A DNA stretch of 64,000 bases, from assembly GCA_039960995.1 (NCBI GenBank), contig JBDVKF010000093.1, positions 6,186-70,185 on the forward strand, in the 5' to 3' direction. This stretch comes from JABSSA01 sp039960995. GTDB taxonomy: Bacteria; Pseudomonadota; Alphaproteobacteria; Rhodobacterales; Rhodobacteraceae. Position 1 is the stretch's first letter; every line of letters begins with the position of its first letter. The notes beneath the pieces were generated by a model. That model had not been told where the DNA came from and searched no databases. It saw nothing but the letters and a program-made list of their open reading frames with translations. This document shows positions 26,649-36,581 of this stretch, piece by piece. The position numbers and the translations under genes were made by a program.

Positions 26649-27424
26649 TGGAACCTATTCTTAAGGGGCGAAATCTGGTCAAGCGTTATGGCAAGGTCAC
26701 AGCGCTCGATCATTGTGATTTTGATCTGTATCCCGGTGAAATCCTTGCCGTGATTGGTGACAACGGCGCGGGAAAATCAACGTTGATCAAAGCTGTGTCT
26801 GGCGCGGTTATACCCGATGCCGGGGATGTCTGGTTGGAAGGTGAAAAGGTCAATTTTTCTTCCCCGATCCAAGCGCGAGAACATGGGATTGAAACGGTGT
26901 ATCAAACGCTGGCGATGTCCCCAGCCTTGTCGATTGCGGACAACATGTTCATGGGGCGTGAGCTTCGCAAATCCGGTATCATGGGGACAGTGTTTCGCAA
27001 ACTGGATCGTGCCGCGATGGAGAAATTTGCCCGCGATAAGCTGACCGAGCTTGGCCTGATGACGATCCAGAACATCAACCAAGCAGTCGAGACGTTGTCC
27101 GGTGGACAGCGCCAAGGTGTCGCTGTAGCCCGTGCTGCTGCATTTGGATCTAAGGTTATCATTTTGGATGAGCCTACAGCCGCGCTTGGCGTCAAAGAAT
27201 CTCGCAAAGTGCTGGAGCTTATCCAAGACGTGCGGTCCCGCGGTATTCCGATTATCTTGATCAGCCACAACATGCCGCATGTGTTCGAAGTTGCAGACCG
27301 TATCCACGTGCACCGATTGGGAAAACGTCTGTGTGTCGTTGATCCAAAGGATTATACAATGTCTGACGCAGTGGCCTTTATGACCGGCGCAAAGGAAGCA
27401 CCAGGGGAGGCCGTGCCGGCTTGA
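26648..27424 (+). CDS. frcA: Fructose-type ABC transporter ATP-binding protein
   Basis: A 258-residue single-domain ATPase, half the length of the double-domain RbsA, as in FrcA. It shows Walker A GDNGAGKST, Q-loop YQTLAMSPALSI, signature LSGGQRQGVAVARA, Walker B VIILDEPTAALG and the H-loop LISHNMPHVFEVADR. The ATG overlaps the frcC stop. The long open frame that begins upstream inside frcC is out of its reading context and is not part of it. No fructokinase or regulator gene follows. Confidence 0.93.
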   Translation: MEPILKGRNLVKRYGKVTALDHCDFDLYPGEILAVIGDNGAGKSTLIKAVSGAVIPDAGDVWLEGEKVNFSSPIQAREHGIETVYQTLAMSPALSIADNMFMGRELRKSGIMGTVFRKLDRAAMEKFARDKLTELGLMTIQNINQAVETLSGGQRQGVAVARAAAFGSKVIILDEPTAALGVKESRKVLELIQDVRSRGIPIILISHNMPHVFEVADRIHVHRLGKRLCVVDPKDYTMSDAVAFMTGAKEAPGEAVPA

Positions 27425-27775
27425 TGCCTCAACCGAGCAGAAATCGGCGTCAATTGAGATCTAGATGGAACAGGTTTTGACCCGGCATTTTTCACCAGTA
27501 GGCAGGCCTTTTTTCGGGAAAAGAGGCTAACAAACGCGATGCAATCCCGAAAAAACTGAGTGCATGCTAAATCAATTATTTCCTGATGACAAAGCGATCA
27601 TACGATTACGTATGGTTGGCGATTTAGTCACAGTCATTTGATGCCATCTGTCCAAGGTCGCCTTGCCCAGAGAGGTTTTCCAGCGTCTGATAAAGTGCAA
27701 TCAATTCACCGCGGAACCGGTTGATTGGTTTGGAAACATCGGGCTGTGATTGACGGTTTTTGGAAAGGTGACGTT
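27425..27775. other. Intergenic region after frcA
   Basis: About 350 bases. A weak stem (GCCTTTTTT at 27506-27514 with AAAAGAGGC at 27519-27527) lies about 80 bases past frcA and may terminate the importer transcript, although no T-run follows. The right end carries the ankyrin gene promoter. Confidence 0.35.
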
Positions 27776-28444
27776 ATGCTTCGTTCTTTAGTCTTTGCAG
27801 CGGTTTTGGTCGGAAACGGCGGTTTTGTAACGGCTCAGACTGCACCGTCGGCATCGGAAATTGCGTCCTATGATGGATTGCACCTTGCGGCCCATGAAGG
27901 CGATGTGGCCGAGGTGAAACGTTTGATCGAAACAGGGGCCGATCTCAATGTCCGGGATGGTTCCAAACGTACACCTGCGCATGTTGCGGCATTTGCGTCG
28001 CATGATGATGTACTGATCGCGTTGGCTGAGGGTGGTGCGGATATGAACGCGCTTGAAAACCGTGTCTATGACGTGCTGACCATTGCGGCGGTCGCAGACG
28101 ATCCAGAAATGGTGTCATTGGCGATGGAGCTTGGTAACAAGCCTGACCTTGTCACAAGCGTCTATGATGGCACGGCTCTGATCGCGGCGGCCCATCTTGG
28201 GCATCACGATGTTGTCGCGCGCCTTGTTGCAGGCGGGGCACCGCTTGATCATATCAATAACCTCGCCTGGACAGCTTTGATTGAAGCAGTCGTTCTGGGT
28301 GACGGAGGACCAGATCACATAAAAACGGTGCAAATCCTTGTGGACGCAGGGGCAGATAAATCCATCGGAGATCGTGAGGGAGTTACGCCATTGCAGCATG
28401 CGGTGGCACGTGGTTATGCGGAAATGGTTGAAATCCTGAAATAG
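27776..28444 (+). CDS. Exported ankyrin-repeat protein
   Basis: A 222-residue protein with a Sec signal peptide (MLRSLVFAAVLVG to TAQT) and four to five ankyrin repeats, for example GLHLAAHEGDVAEVKRLIETGADLN, RTPAHVAAFASHDD, GTALIAAAHLGHHDVVARLVAGGAPLD and GVTPLQHAVARGYAEMVEIL. ATG 27776 is chosen over the upstream open frame because it gives the signal peptide and has GGAAAGG upstream. Ankyrin stacks bind proteins, so a periplasmic adaptor or scaffold role is likely, partner unknown. It is monocistronic or weakly linked to the following hydrolase. Confidence 0.85.
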   Translation: MLRSLVFAAVLVGNGGFVTAQTAPSASEIASYDGLHLAAHEGDVAEVKRLIETGADLNVRDGSKRTPAHVAAFASHDDVLIALAEGGADMNALENRVYDVLTIAAVADDPEMVSLAMELGNKPDLVTSVYDGTALIAAAHLGHHDVVARLVAGGAPLDHINNLAWTALIEAVVLGDGGPDHIKTVQILVDAGADKSIGDREGVTPLQHAVARGYAEMVEILK

Positions 28445-28621
28445 CAAATGTGTCCACGCAAAGGTCAAACACCTAAACCATTTTACCGCATTTGATGGAT
28501 GACCGCTTTGATTGCGTTTGACCTGCTTGGCCATAAATCCGGTCGTGAATTATCTCAAAATCGTTATCTGCCTCCTTCATTCAAACTGTTACGCTAAATT
28601 TAGATGAAGAAAGGACCCATC

Positions 28622-29344
28622 ATGAAATTGTTGCTCAGCGCTTTGAGTGTGATGCTTTTGACCACCTCATTTGCACAGGCGGAAACGGTGCAGTTTCAAG
28701 CTTCGGACGGTGTCACGGTCACTGCCGACTTCAAAGCCCCCAAGGCCGATTACGCAGCGGTTATTGTTCTGTTTCACATGGCGGGTGCAAGCCGTGGCGA
28801 ATATCACAAAATCTCTGAGCGGTTGAACGGTCTTGGATATGCCACACTTGCAGTTGACCAACGCTCTGGTGGGCAAATCAACGGTGTGCGGAATGAAACG
28901 GTGGCTTCAGCTGGAGGAAGCACCAGCTTTGTTGCGGCAATCCCGGATCTTGTCGCGGCATCTGATTGGGCACGTCAAAACGCAGATGCACGCCGGGTCG
29001 GCGTTCTGGGATCTTCTTATTCAGCAGGGCTGGTTTTGGTGCTGTCAGCGCAGGACAAGACTTTTGCGGATGCTGTCATGTCGTTCTCGCCCGGCGAATA
29101 TTACGGATCGAGCAATTACGTCGCGAAAGAACTGGGCGGTATGCAAGTGCCAGCTTTCTTAACAAGCGCGCGTGGCGAAGCCGGTCAGTGGAAACCTTTT
29201 GCGAAAAAGATTGGCAGTCCGGTTGTTGAGTTTGTGCCCAATGGGTCAGGGCGCCATGGTGCATCCGCTTTGGACAGTGGCGATGGCGCTGAATACTGGT
29301 CAGCATTAGAAGGGTTCTTGGAGAAATATCTTCCGGCGGGTTGA
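28622..29344 (+). CDS. Exported alpha/beta hydrolase (dienelactone hydrolase-like)
   Basis: A 240-residue protein. The ATG at 28622 follows AAGAAAGGA and opens a Sec signal peptide (MKLLLSALSVM to FAQAE). An ATG six codons earlier is less well placed. The fold pattern fits alpha/beta hydrolases: VIVLFHMAGASRGEY oxyanion strand-loop, LAVDQRSGG, a nucleophile elbow around VGVLGSSYSAG (where the canonical GxSxG is altered to GSSYS) and a C-terminal His in GRHGASAL. The substrate is an ester or lactone of unknown kind in the periplasm. Confidence 0.82.
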   Translation: MKLLLSALSVMLLTTSFAQAETVQFQASDGVTVTADFKAPKADYAAVIVLFHMAGASRGEYHKISERLNGLGYATLAVDQRSGGQINGVRNETVASAGGSTSFVAAIPDLVAASDWARQNADARRVGVLGSSYSAGLVLVLSAQDKTFADAVMSFSPGEYYGSSNYVAKELGGMQVPAFLTSARGEAGQWKPFAKKIGSPVVEFVPNGSGRHGASALDSGDGAEYWSALEGFLEKYLPAG

Positions 29345-29636
29345 TGAATTCTCGATAAGAAAATTGGCGGCTGTTTTGAACCGGACCTTCGATTCAGGTT
29401 GGTATGTCTGCGCCGGAACTGGGAGGACACCCCTTTTTCGGCGCGAAATTGCCAAAAACGGCGCTTATTTTCACGTACAGACCACTAGCGAGAAAGTGTC
29501 GTGCCTTTCATTTAGAAAACAGGCTATTTGCGACCGCAAGAATCCAGCGATGGTTGTGTATCCCTCGCGTCAAACCAATCTCGGGCGATCAGCGGCTCAG
29601 TGCCTTCGCCATTCCGAATGAAGGAACCGACACTTG

Positions 29637-31253
29637 ATGTTACTTCAAAAACGCGTCACACGGCGCAGTGTGCTGGCAGGCTTACTGGCAAGTACGACAG
29701 TCGCGAGACATTCGATCGCGCAGACAACAGATTCAGCAGAACCATTTTCGTTCGAGTGGCTCAAAAGCCAGATGCGGGACCGGGCCAATGTGCCCGATGC
29801 GCCGCCCATGCCGTTGGATAACTTTCTCGAGAACCTGACCTATGATGATTACCGCAACATCTATTTCCGCCCGAACCAATCTCGTTGGGCAGATGGTACG
29901 CGACCTTTTCAATTGCAGGCGTTTCACCCCGGTTGGCTATTTCCGGATCCTGTCCAAGTATACGAAGTCGTCGATGGCCAGTCTCGGCCTTTGATCTTTG
30001 GCACTGACGATTTTGAATATCGAAACGATCTTGCAGATCGGGTGCCTGAGCACGCAGAATTGTCCGGTGTCGCGGGGCTAAAAGTCAACGCGCCATTGAA
30101 CACGCCAACAAAGTTCGACGAGCTGGTTACGTTTCTCGGTGCGAGCTATTTCCGCGCCTTGGGAGCTGGCAACAGTTACGGGTTATCGGCTCGGGGTCTT
30201 TCGATTGATACTTGGTTGAATACGCCAGAGGAATTCCCCCGTTTCACGTCCTTTTGGGTTGTGCGGCCAGAGACGGAAGACGCTGCATTAGAAATTTACG
30301 CAGCCATGGACAGTGCATCCGTCACCGGGGCGTATCGCTTTGTTATTTCACCGGGTGCAGACACAGTGATCGAAGTCGAATCCGAACTCAATTTCCGCAC
30401 GGATATCCGACAGCTTGGCCTCGCGCCGCTGACATCGATGTTCTATTTCGCTGAACATTCTGAGCGTGTGTTCGATGATTTCCGCGTGCAGGTCCATGAC
30501 AGTGACGCGTTGCAGATCATCCGTGGGTCTGGCGACGTATTGGTAAGGCCGTTGAACAATCCACATAACGTTTCCAATTCCTATTTCTCGGGAGACGACG
30601 TTGTTCAATTCGGTTTGCTTCAGCGGGACCGCGATTATGAAGCCTATCAAGATGCGGGTGCACAGTATCACAACCGACCTTCGGTAATGATCGAACCTAT
30701 TGGTGATTGGGGCGCAGGTACTATTCGATTGGTCGAAATACCGGCGGAGCTGGAAATCGAAGATAACATAGTACTGTTTTGGACGCCGGAAAATGCACCT
30801 AAAGCGGGTGAGACACGCACCTATAGTTACAAAATGCATTGGGGTGCATTGCCTGCCGATGGGGCCGGCGAATTGGCCTATGTTCACAGCACACGCACAG
30901 GCGTTGGCGGACCATCAGGGGTGCCTCTTGAAAATCCGAACCTCCGGAAATTTGTCATAGATTTTGAAGGTGGCGCACTAGGGAACATGGCACCAGAAAC
31001 GGGACTTAAGCCTGTTGTGACAACATCGGCGGGTGAGATTTCCGGATTGGGATTGCACAAAATTGACGACGCCACACAACGTTGGCGGTTATTTTTCGAT
31101 GTGGACGGACAAGATGAACGGTTGATCGAAATTACGGCACACGTGGCGGGCCAGGATCGAAAGCTAACGGAAGTTTGGTTGTTCCAGTGGGAACGTGACC
31201 CTGCCGATCTGATCACTGCCGACGTTCAAGAGCCTGCGCCAAAAACGGATTAG
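29637..31253 (+). CDS. opgD: Periplasmic glucan biosynthesis protein (OpgG/OpgD family)
   Basis: A 538-residue periplasmic protein of the MdoG/OpgD family, which shapes osmoregulated periplasmic glucans. The N-terminus is a twin-arginine signal (TRRSVLAGLLAST), a trait of OpgD more than OpgG. Family segments include LTYDDYRNIYFRP, FQLQAFHPGWLFPDPV, FLGASYFRALGAGNSYGLSARGLSIDT, TSMFYFAEHSE, NNPHNVSNSYFSGDD and GAGTIRLVEIP. ATG 29637 follows GAAGGAAC. A TTG one codon earlier is unlikely. The glucosyltransferase opgH is not adjacent. Confidence 0.93.
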   Translation: MLLQKRVTRRSVLAGLLASTTVARHSIAQTTDSAEPFSFEWLKSQMRDRANVPDAPPMPLDNFLENLTYDDYRNIYFRPNQSRWADGTRPFQLQAFHPGWLFPDPVQVYEVVDGQSRPLIFGTDDFEYRNDLADRVPEHAELSGVAGLKVNAPLNTPTKFDELVTFLGASYFRALGAGNSYGLSARGLSIDTWLNTPEEFPRFTSFWVVRPETEDAALEIYAAMDSASVTGAYRFVISPGADTVIEVESELNFRTDIRQLGLAPLTSMFYFAEHSERVFDDFRVQVHDSDALQIIRGSGDVLVRPLNNPHNVSNSYFSGDDVVQFGLLQRDRDYEAYQDAGAQYHNRPSVMIEPIGDWGAGTIRLVEIPAELEIEDNIVLFWTPENAPKAGETRTYSYKMHWGALPADGAGELAYVHSTRTGVGGPSGVPLENPNLRKFVIDFEGGALGNMAPETGLKPVVTTSAGEISGLGLHKIDDATQRWRLFFDVDGQDERLIEITAHVAGQDRKLTEVWLFQWERDPADLITADVQEPAPKTD

Positions 31254-31464
31254 GGTGACTATTTCATCTTGAGACGAACTGGCCATCTGGAAAAGGGCGT
31301 GGAATTGGATTCCTAACGTCCAGTTCGGCGATCGGTACGCCTAAAAACTTCTGATTTGTGAAACAGAAGAGTTGCTTCGACAGCGTCGAGTGACATTATG
31401 TGTCGTCTGACCTCGGGGCGCACACGTCCATCGGCTCGGCCTGACTTTAGCGAAAGCCCTCATC

Positions 31465-32847
31465 ATGCAAGATCATGACCTGACCGAAGGTCCAATTTCC
31501 GGCCATTTTCGCACTCTCGCTGTACCAGCCGCGATGGGGATGCTTTTTTCCACGCTCTATAACGTTGTCGATATCTATTTCGCGGGTCAGTTGTCTACTC
31601 AGGCGCAAGCCGGTCTGGCCATCGGGTTCCAAGCCTTTTTCATAATGATGGCCGTTGGGTTTGGTATGGGATCAGCGATGGGGGCCCTTGTCGGGAACGC
31701 CCGTGGTAAAAAAGACGACGCCGCGACACGGCGGACCGCCATGCAGGGCCTGTCCTTTGCATTTGTCATGACTTTGATCCTTGTCGTGGCAGGTGGGTTT
31801 GCAGGGCCATTGCTCATTGCGTTGATTTCGGAGCCGGGCGGATATCGGGATGCGGCCAATGGGTATTTCTATTGGCTACTGTCGGCCCTTCCGGGGTTCT
31901 TGATCGCATACGCCGCCAACGGGATATTGCAGGCCCACGGGGATACGGTCACGATGCAGCGCGCTATGATGGCAGCGTTTCTTGCCAACATTGGCCTTAA
32001 TCCATTGTTTATATATGGCATTCCTGGGGTGATCCCGGGGATTGGGTTCAATGGCATTGCGTTGGCCACAGTCGTTTCACAGACCGGTGTCATGTTGTTT
32101 GTATTACGCGCTGTGCATAACCTGCGTGTGATAAAAGGGGCCGGGCTGCGCGAACTTATGCCCGATCTTGGTCGCTACCGAGAAATCTTTGCCCAGATGA
32201 TTCCGACAGCCTCTGCTTTTCTGGTCATGTTCATCTCGGGATTTGCCGTACAATATGCGCTGAAAGGGTTTGGGGAACATGCGCTGGCTGCTTATGCTGT
32301 CGCGTTGCGGGTCGAACAGGTTTTACTCTTGCCCGTCTTTGGCATGACGGGCGCACTGTTACCCATAGCTGCGCAAAATTTCGGAGCTGGCAACCATGAA
32401 CGCGTTCGCGAGGCACTTTGGTTTTGTTGGAAGCTAGGGTTCGTTATGACCATCGTTGTCGCGCCATTCTTGTGGCTTGGTGCGCCTATTGTGATGTCGC
32501 TGTTTACCGATACTCAGGCAGTCATAGATGTCGGCGTCAGCTATCTGCGCGTAGATAGCTTTCTACTCACGATCTATATGATGTTGTTTTCCATAAATTC
32601 GTTTTTGCAAGCACTCAAACGCCCAATCTGGACGCTATGGATCTCGATCTATCGCCAAGGTTTTGGCGTCGCATTTTTTGTGTGGCTTTTGATTGGCGTG
32701 TTCGACATGAGCGTGTGGGGTGTGTGGCTTGGCATCGGTATCGCAGTCAGTTCAGGGTGGATCATTGCATTGATCGTCGCGAACCGCGTTGCAAACCAAG
32801 AAATCGGGGGGCTTGTCTACAATGCGAGCGCACCTCAAACCTCTTAG
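31465..32847 (+). CDS. MATE family efflux transporter
   Basis: A 460-residue polytopic protein with about 12 helices in two pseudo-repeats. Conserved segments are LYNVVDIYFAGQLS near the N-terminus with the family's membrane Asp, the GFGMGSAMGALVGNARGKKD loop, and the repeat counterpart EHALAAYAVALRVEQVLLLPVFGMTGALLPIAAQNFGAG. MATE proteins export cationic drugs or metabolites using H+ or Na+. Substrate not deducible. It is followed 112 bases later by an SDR gene in the same direction. Confidence 0.93.
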   Translation: MQDHDLTEGPISGHFRTLAVPAAMGMLFSTLYNVVDIYFAGQLSTQAQAGLAIGFQAFFIMMAVGFGMGSAMGALVGNARGKKDDAATRRTAMQGLSFAFVMTLILVVAGGFAGPLLIALISEPGGYRDAANGYFYWLLSALPGFLIAYAANGILQAHGDTVTMQRAMMAAFLANIGLNPLFIYGIPGVIPGIGFNGIALATVVSQTGVMLFVLRAVHNLRVIKGAGLRELMPDLGRYREIFAQMIPTASAFLVMFISGFAVQYALKGFGEHALAAYAVALRVEQVLLLPVFGMTGALLPIAAQNFGAGNHERVREALWFCWKLGFVMTIVVAPFLWLGAPIVMSLFTDTQAVIDVGVSYLRVDSFLLTIYMMLFSINSFLQALKRPIWTLWISIYRQGFGVAFFVWLLIGVFDMSVWGVWLGIGIAVSSGWIIALIVANRVANQEIGGLVYNASAPQTS

Positions 32848-32959
32848 GCGTCGAAACATTGACGGACAAAGCCAACTATGATTGCTTTTTAGCATGTTTG
32901 AATGGGGTGTGTCCCTGTAATTCAGAACATACGGTCGCGGGCTTCTAAAGGACAATCCG

Positions 32960-33688
32960 ATGAATGGTCTTAACAAAGGTCCGATCCTTGTGACCGGGGC
33001 AAGCGGCGGTATTGATGGCGCGATCGTGAGGCATTTGGCAGAGGCTGGTGCAGACATCATTGCGAATGGTCGTGATCAAGAAAAGCTGGGGGGATTGGCC
33101 AAAGAAACAGGCTGTCGCACTTTGGCGTTCGATCTGGAATCCGAAGAAGAAATACGCGAAGCGCTTGAAGGTCTAGACCTATGGGGGGCCGTCAACTGTG
33201 GTGGCTTTGGCGGCGAAATCGCGACCCCAATGGACACAGATATCAGTGTGTTTGACAAAGTGATGTCGATCAATGCACGCGGGGCCTTGTTGGTGACGAA
33301 GTATGCGTCGCAATCGATGATCCGCTTGGGCAAGGGCGGGGCGATTGTAAACGTATCAAGCCAAGCGTCTTTGGTCGCATTGCGCGGGCATATTTCCTAT
33401 GGGTCGTCCAAGGCGGCGTTGGACAACATAACCCGCGTTTCTGCGATGGAGCTTGGGCCCCACGGTATCCGGGTCAATGGGGTCAACCCGACGGTGGTAA
33501 TGACGCCCATGTCCGCGTGGTATTGGGGGCGTCCAGAAATCCAAGGCCCTTTCCTGGAAACGATGCCGCTTCAGAAATGGGCGACCGAAGACGATATCGC
33601 GGCACCGGTTGTCTTTTTATTGTCAGACGGTGCCGCAATGATTTCAGGTGTATGCCTGCCGATTGATGGTGGGTTTACAGCCGTTTAA
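32960..33688 (+). CDS. Short-chain dehydrogenase/reductase
   Basis: A 242-residue classical SDR, closest in look to carbonyl/L-xylulose reductases. It has the cofactor loop TGASGGID (12-19), NCGG in place of NNAG, the catalytic Ser in VNVSSQAS, the YxxxK pair in SYGSSKAAL, and LPIDGGFTAV at the end. The third Gly of the GxxxGxG loop is replaced by Asp19, which is unusual and could change cofactor preference or activity. The substrate is unknown. Confidence 0.9.
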   Translation: MNGLNKGPILVTGASGGIDGAIVRHLAEAGADIIANGRDQEKLGGLAKETGCRTLAFDLESEEEIREALEGLDLWGAVNCGGFGGEIATPMDTDISVFDKVMSINARGALLVTKYASQSMIRLGKGGAIVNVSSQASLVALRGHISYGSSKAALDNITRVSAMELGPHGIRVNGVNPTVVMTPMSAWYWGRPEIQGPFLETMPLQKWATEDDIAAPVVFLLSDGAAMISGVCLPIDGGFTAV

Positions 33689-33960
33689 AAACGGATTGGA
33701 ACATTTGCTTTGGTAAGGCTTTTCTAGGCAGTAATTTTGCGATTTTTTGGAACGCGTCAACGCCTTTTCAACGAACTCAACGCAACCGATTCTGTCGAAT
33801 ACCTACTAGTTGATGGAGTTCTGTCTAGGTTCGAAAAGCGTCCCCGGTGATCAAGCACGAGTTGCTGTTCAACATCTATGCCTCTGTGCGATAGGTAAAG
33901 CGCCACGCTAGCTTAGGGGCCGGAATTTCTCGTCCCGCACCAATCAAATGGATTATCCCA

Positions 33961-34884
33961 ATGTCTGAGACCAAAAAAACCACTCATGATGCAGATGAAG
34001 ACCTGCGCAACATGGACATCAAGATCTATGTGAATGGTGATATCGTGCATCGCGACGACGCCAAAGTGTCGGTCTATGACAGCGGCTTTATGTTGGGCGA
34101 TGGCATGTGGGAAGGGATGCGTCTTTATAACGGGAAATGGTCGTTCTTTGATGAACATATGGACCGCTTTTTTGGCTCGTGTAAGGCGGTGTCGCTTGAT
34201 GTTGGCATGGACCGTAATGGCATCTTGGATGCGTTGAACAAGACCGCCAAAGCAAACGGTATGACCACCGATGCCCATTGCCGTTTGATGCTGACGCGCG
34301 GTACCAAGGTGAAACCGTTTCAGCACCCTTCGCTAAGCCGATCCGGCCCGACACTGGTGATCATCATTGAACATTCGAAACCCGCAGGCGGATTAAAGAC
34401 TGGCATCCGTTTGGCCACGGTTCCACAAGTGCGCGGCCTGCCGATGAGTCAAGACGCCAAATACAACAGCCATTCCAAATTGAACTGTGTTTTGGCCTGT
34501 TTGCAAGCGAAACAGATGGGCGCGGATGAAGGGCTGATGCTCGACCCGCATGGGTTTGTGAATACCACCAATGCCTGCAATTTCTTTATCGTACGCAAGG
34601 GGCAAGTTTGGACCTCGACCGGGGATTATTGCATGAATGGTGTAACCCGCCAAAAAGTCATCGATATCTGCCGCGACAACGATATCCCGGTCTTTGAACG
34701 TAACTATTCGCTTTTTGAAACCTACAGCGCGGACGAAGCTTTTTTGACAGGGACGTTCGGGGCACAAACCCCTGTGTCAGAGATTGACGGCAAGCCAATT
34801 GGCACTGGTGATCGTCCAGTGATGAAGCGCATTCAAAAGCTGTATAAAGAGCTGATCACTGCGGACACGGGCGCCACGTTTTAG
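33961..34884 (+). CDS. Class IV PLP aminotransferase (BCAT/D-amino acid transaminase family)
   Basis: A 307-residue fold-type IV PLP enzyme. It has the N-terminal DSGFMLGDGMWEGMRLYNGK block, a Lys-containing segment AKYNSHSKLNCVLA (167-179) carrying the Schiff-base lysine candidates, GADEGLMLDPHGFV, and the C-terminal FLTGTFGAQTPVSEIDG. At the position where the family has the Glu that pairs with the PLP ring nitrogen (the E of VxExxxxN), this protein has Thr202, with Asn207 retained. This suggests modified chemistry or reduced transaminase activity. The gene faces the aconitase X-type gene tail to tail. Substrate unknown. Confidence 0.88.
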   Translation: MSETKKTTHDADEDLRNMDIKIYVNGDIVHRDDAKVSVYDSGFMLGDGMWEGMRLYNGKWSFFDEHMDRFFGSCKAVSLDVGMDRNGILDALNKTAKANGMTTDAHCRLMLTRGTKVKPFQHPSLSRSGPTLVIIIEHSKPAGGLKTGIRLATVPQVRGLPMSQDAKYNSHSKLNCVLACLQAKQMGADEGLMLDPHGFVNTTNACNFFIVRKGQVWTSTGDYCMNGVTRQKVIDICRDNDIPVFERNYSLFETYSADEAFLTGTFGAQTPVSEIDGKPIGTGDRPVMKRIQKLYKELITADTGATF

Positions 34885-34894
34885 GATGGGTTGA

Positions 34895-36580
34895 TTACAC
34901 CCATTTGGGCGGCTCAGTCGGGGCCATGCCAGTGACAGCGGCATGGGCGCAATCAACAAGGCCTCCAAACCGCACATTTCTTCCGCTTAAACCGGGGGCA
35001 TAATGGGCGTATTTGCCAGAATTTGTCATCAAGGTTTTCGTCTGTGTCGGGAACACGGGTTCTACAATCGAGCACCAACATAAATCTGAATAGAATTGAA
35101 CACCTGCGGTCTGAAGTTGGGTGGCAATTCCCTCGGATTGAGCTTGCGCAAAGGTATCACGCCCCAATGTTATGATGACAGACACATCTGGGTGCTTTTG
35201 CCGATTTGCCATCAGCTCAGCGAAACGGCGTGTCTCTTCCAGCGAAAAATGCGGGCTGCCCAAAGCAATCAGATCGACCTTATCGGACCCGGTACTCAGT
35301 GCGCCCCACGAAGCAGCGAAATCGGCGAGGGTAATTGTTTCATGTCTTGCGTCGGCAACGGGTTCAATATTGCCTTCTGGCGTTACGCCTGCCACATGCA
35401 AGAGAGCCGCTGCAGATGTCGTTCCAAAAGCCGCACATACTGCGCGCAGGTCATCACGGCTTGGCGCACTCTGTTCGATCCCCCTCAGCACAGGAATGCG
35501 ATCCGGGGCCAAACGGCCCGTAATCCAGCCAAGCAACGGCCAAATCGCATCGTCACAATCATTGGGCATTTCGACATCGATCACAACGCGGGGGCGTCGG
35601 TTCTCTGACAGATAGACGCTGGTTTCCGGCGCGCGTCCGGTCAGGGCAATGAACAGATCAAGGTAATCGGGATGTTTGGCCGTGCGCGCACCCAGCACGC
35701 TGTTGGCAAAAATCACGGCATTGGATTCTGACCAACCGATATCTTCGCCAAATTGCGGCACGTCTTCGGCAAGGTAAGGCGCGCAGGTGAAGGTCGGGCG
35801 TGCACCCATTTGAACATAGGCATCGGCCAATCGGCTCGCGGCCCGCCCAAAATCGGGCGGCATGTCGTGTTTGGTCCAGTTCTCGCGATCAACCGAGATT
35901 GCATTGATCGTGGTTGGGATGGTCACCTTAGCCCCCATTTCGGCCATCGTTGTTGCAAAGATGAGGTTTGCCTCATGGGCATAGATACACCCGTCGATGT
36001 GGCCTCGGGTGACGTCGATCAATCGCTTTGCCCCTTGCGACGCCGCCATGGCGCAAATGACCTCCATCCCAAGGGCTGTGGGCTTGCCTTTGTCACCGGC
36101 CAACATGGTTTTGTCGCCGATGCTCAGATCCAGGTCATTTTGTGTGACCTGATGCAGGTCGACAGAAAGCTGCGAGGCCGTTAGCCGATTGCCTTGTAGC
36201 TTTGCAGTGTTCTTTGTGCACAACCTGTCATAATCCTCTGCGGCCAGACGCAGGATACCAACGTTTCGATCAAACATGCGCGAGGCGATCAACGCACCCA
36301 ACGTAAGCACTTCTTCATCCTCACGAAAAACGAACAACGCCGGCGCACATCCGTTCAGGGCCAATTGCAAAAGCACACCACTGCCAGAGCAAGAGCCTCG
36401 GCTTGTCGGCATAAGAACGATTTTGCCCGCCAGTGACTGGCCGTGAAGCGGGTGGTGCGCGTCAATCACCACTCCTGTGTCCGGATCAACGCCGCCCCAA
36501 AAGCTCAGACCGTCTTCGCAGGTTATAACCTCGGCTTCGACTTGCGTCGGTACAATCAGCAAGGCCTTGGGGTCTGTCAT
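34895..36580 (-). CDS. Aconitase X-type dehydratase, probable cis-3-hydroxy-L-proline dehydratase
   Basis: A 561-residue fused enzyme. The N-terminal 130 residues match the DUF126 swivelling subunit (GVVIDAHHPLHGQSLAGKIVLMPTSRGSCSGSGVLL). The rest matches the DUF521 aconitase X catalytic part (MLAGDKGKPTALGMEVICAMA; TCAPYLAEDVPQFGEDIGWSESNAVIFANSVLGARTAKHPDY). In bacteria, fused AcnX type II proteins dehydrate cis-3-hydroxy-L-proline to a pyrroline carboxylate. ATG 36580 begins MTDPKALL one base after the sulfatase stop. A TTG six codons upstream would overlap it. Co-transcription with the sulfatase suggests shared catabolic use of osmolyte-type nutrients. Confidence 0.85.
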   Translation of the reverse strand: MTDPKALLIVPTQVEAEVITCEDGLSFWGGVDPDTGVVIDAHHPLHGQSLAGKIVLMPTSRGSCSGSGVLLQLALNGCAPALFVFREDEEVLTLGALIASRMFDRNVGILRLAAEDYDRLCTKNTAKLQGNRLTASQLSVDLHQVTQNDLDLSIGDKTMLAGDKGKPTALGMEVICAMAASQGAKRLIDVTRGHIDGCIYAHEANLIFATTMAEMGAKVTIPTTINAISVDRENWTKHDMPPDFGRAASRLADAYVQMGARPTFTCAPYLAEDVPQFGEDIGWSESNAVIFANSVLGARTAKHPDYLDLFIALTGRAPETSVYLSENRRPRVVIDVEMPNDCDDAIWPLLGWITGRLAPDRIPVLRGIEQSAPSRDDLRAVCAAFGTTSAAALLHVAGVTPEGNIEPVADARHETITLADFAASWGALSTGSDKVDLIALGSPHFSLEETRRFAELMANRQKHPDVSVIITLGRDTFAQAQSEGIATQLQTAGVQFYSDLCWCSIVEPVFPTQTKTLMTNSGKYAHYAPGLSGRNVRFGGLVDCAHAAVTGMAPTEPPKWV

Positions 36581-36581
36581 A

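Noticed and set aside
27506..27527. Hairpin after frcA as a definite terminator
   Set aside because: The stem is A/T-dominated and no T-run follows. It is noted only as a weak candidate.
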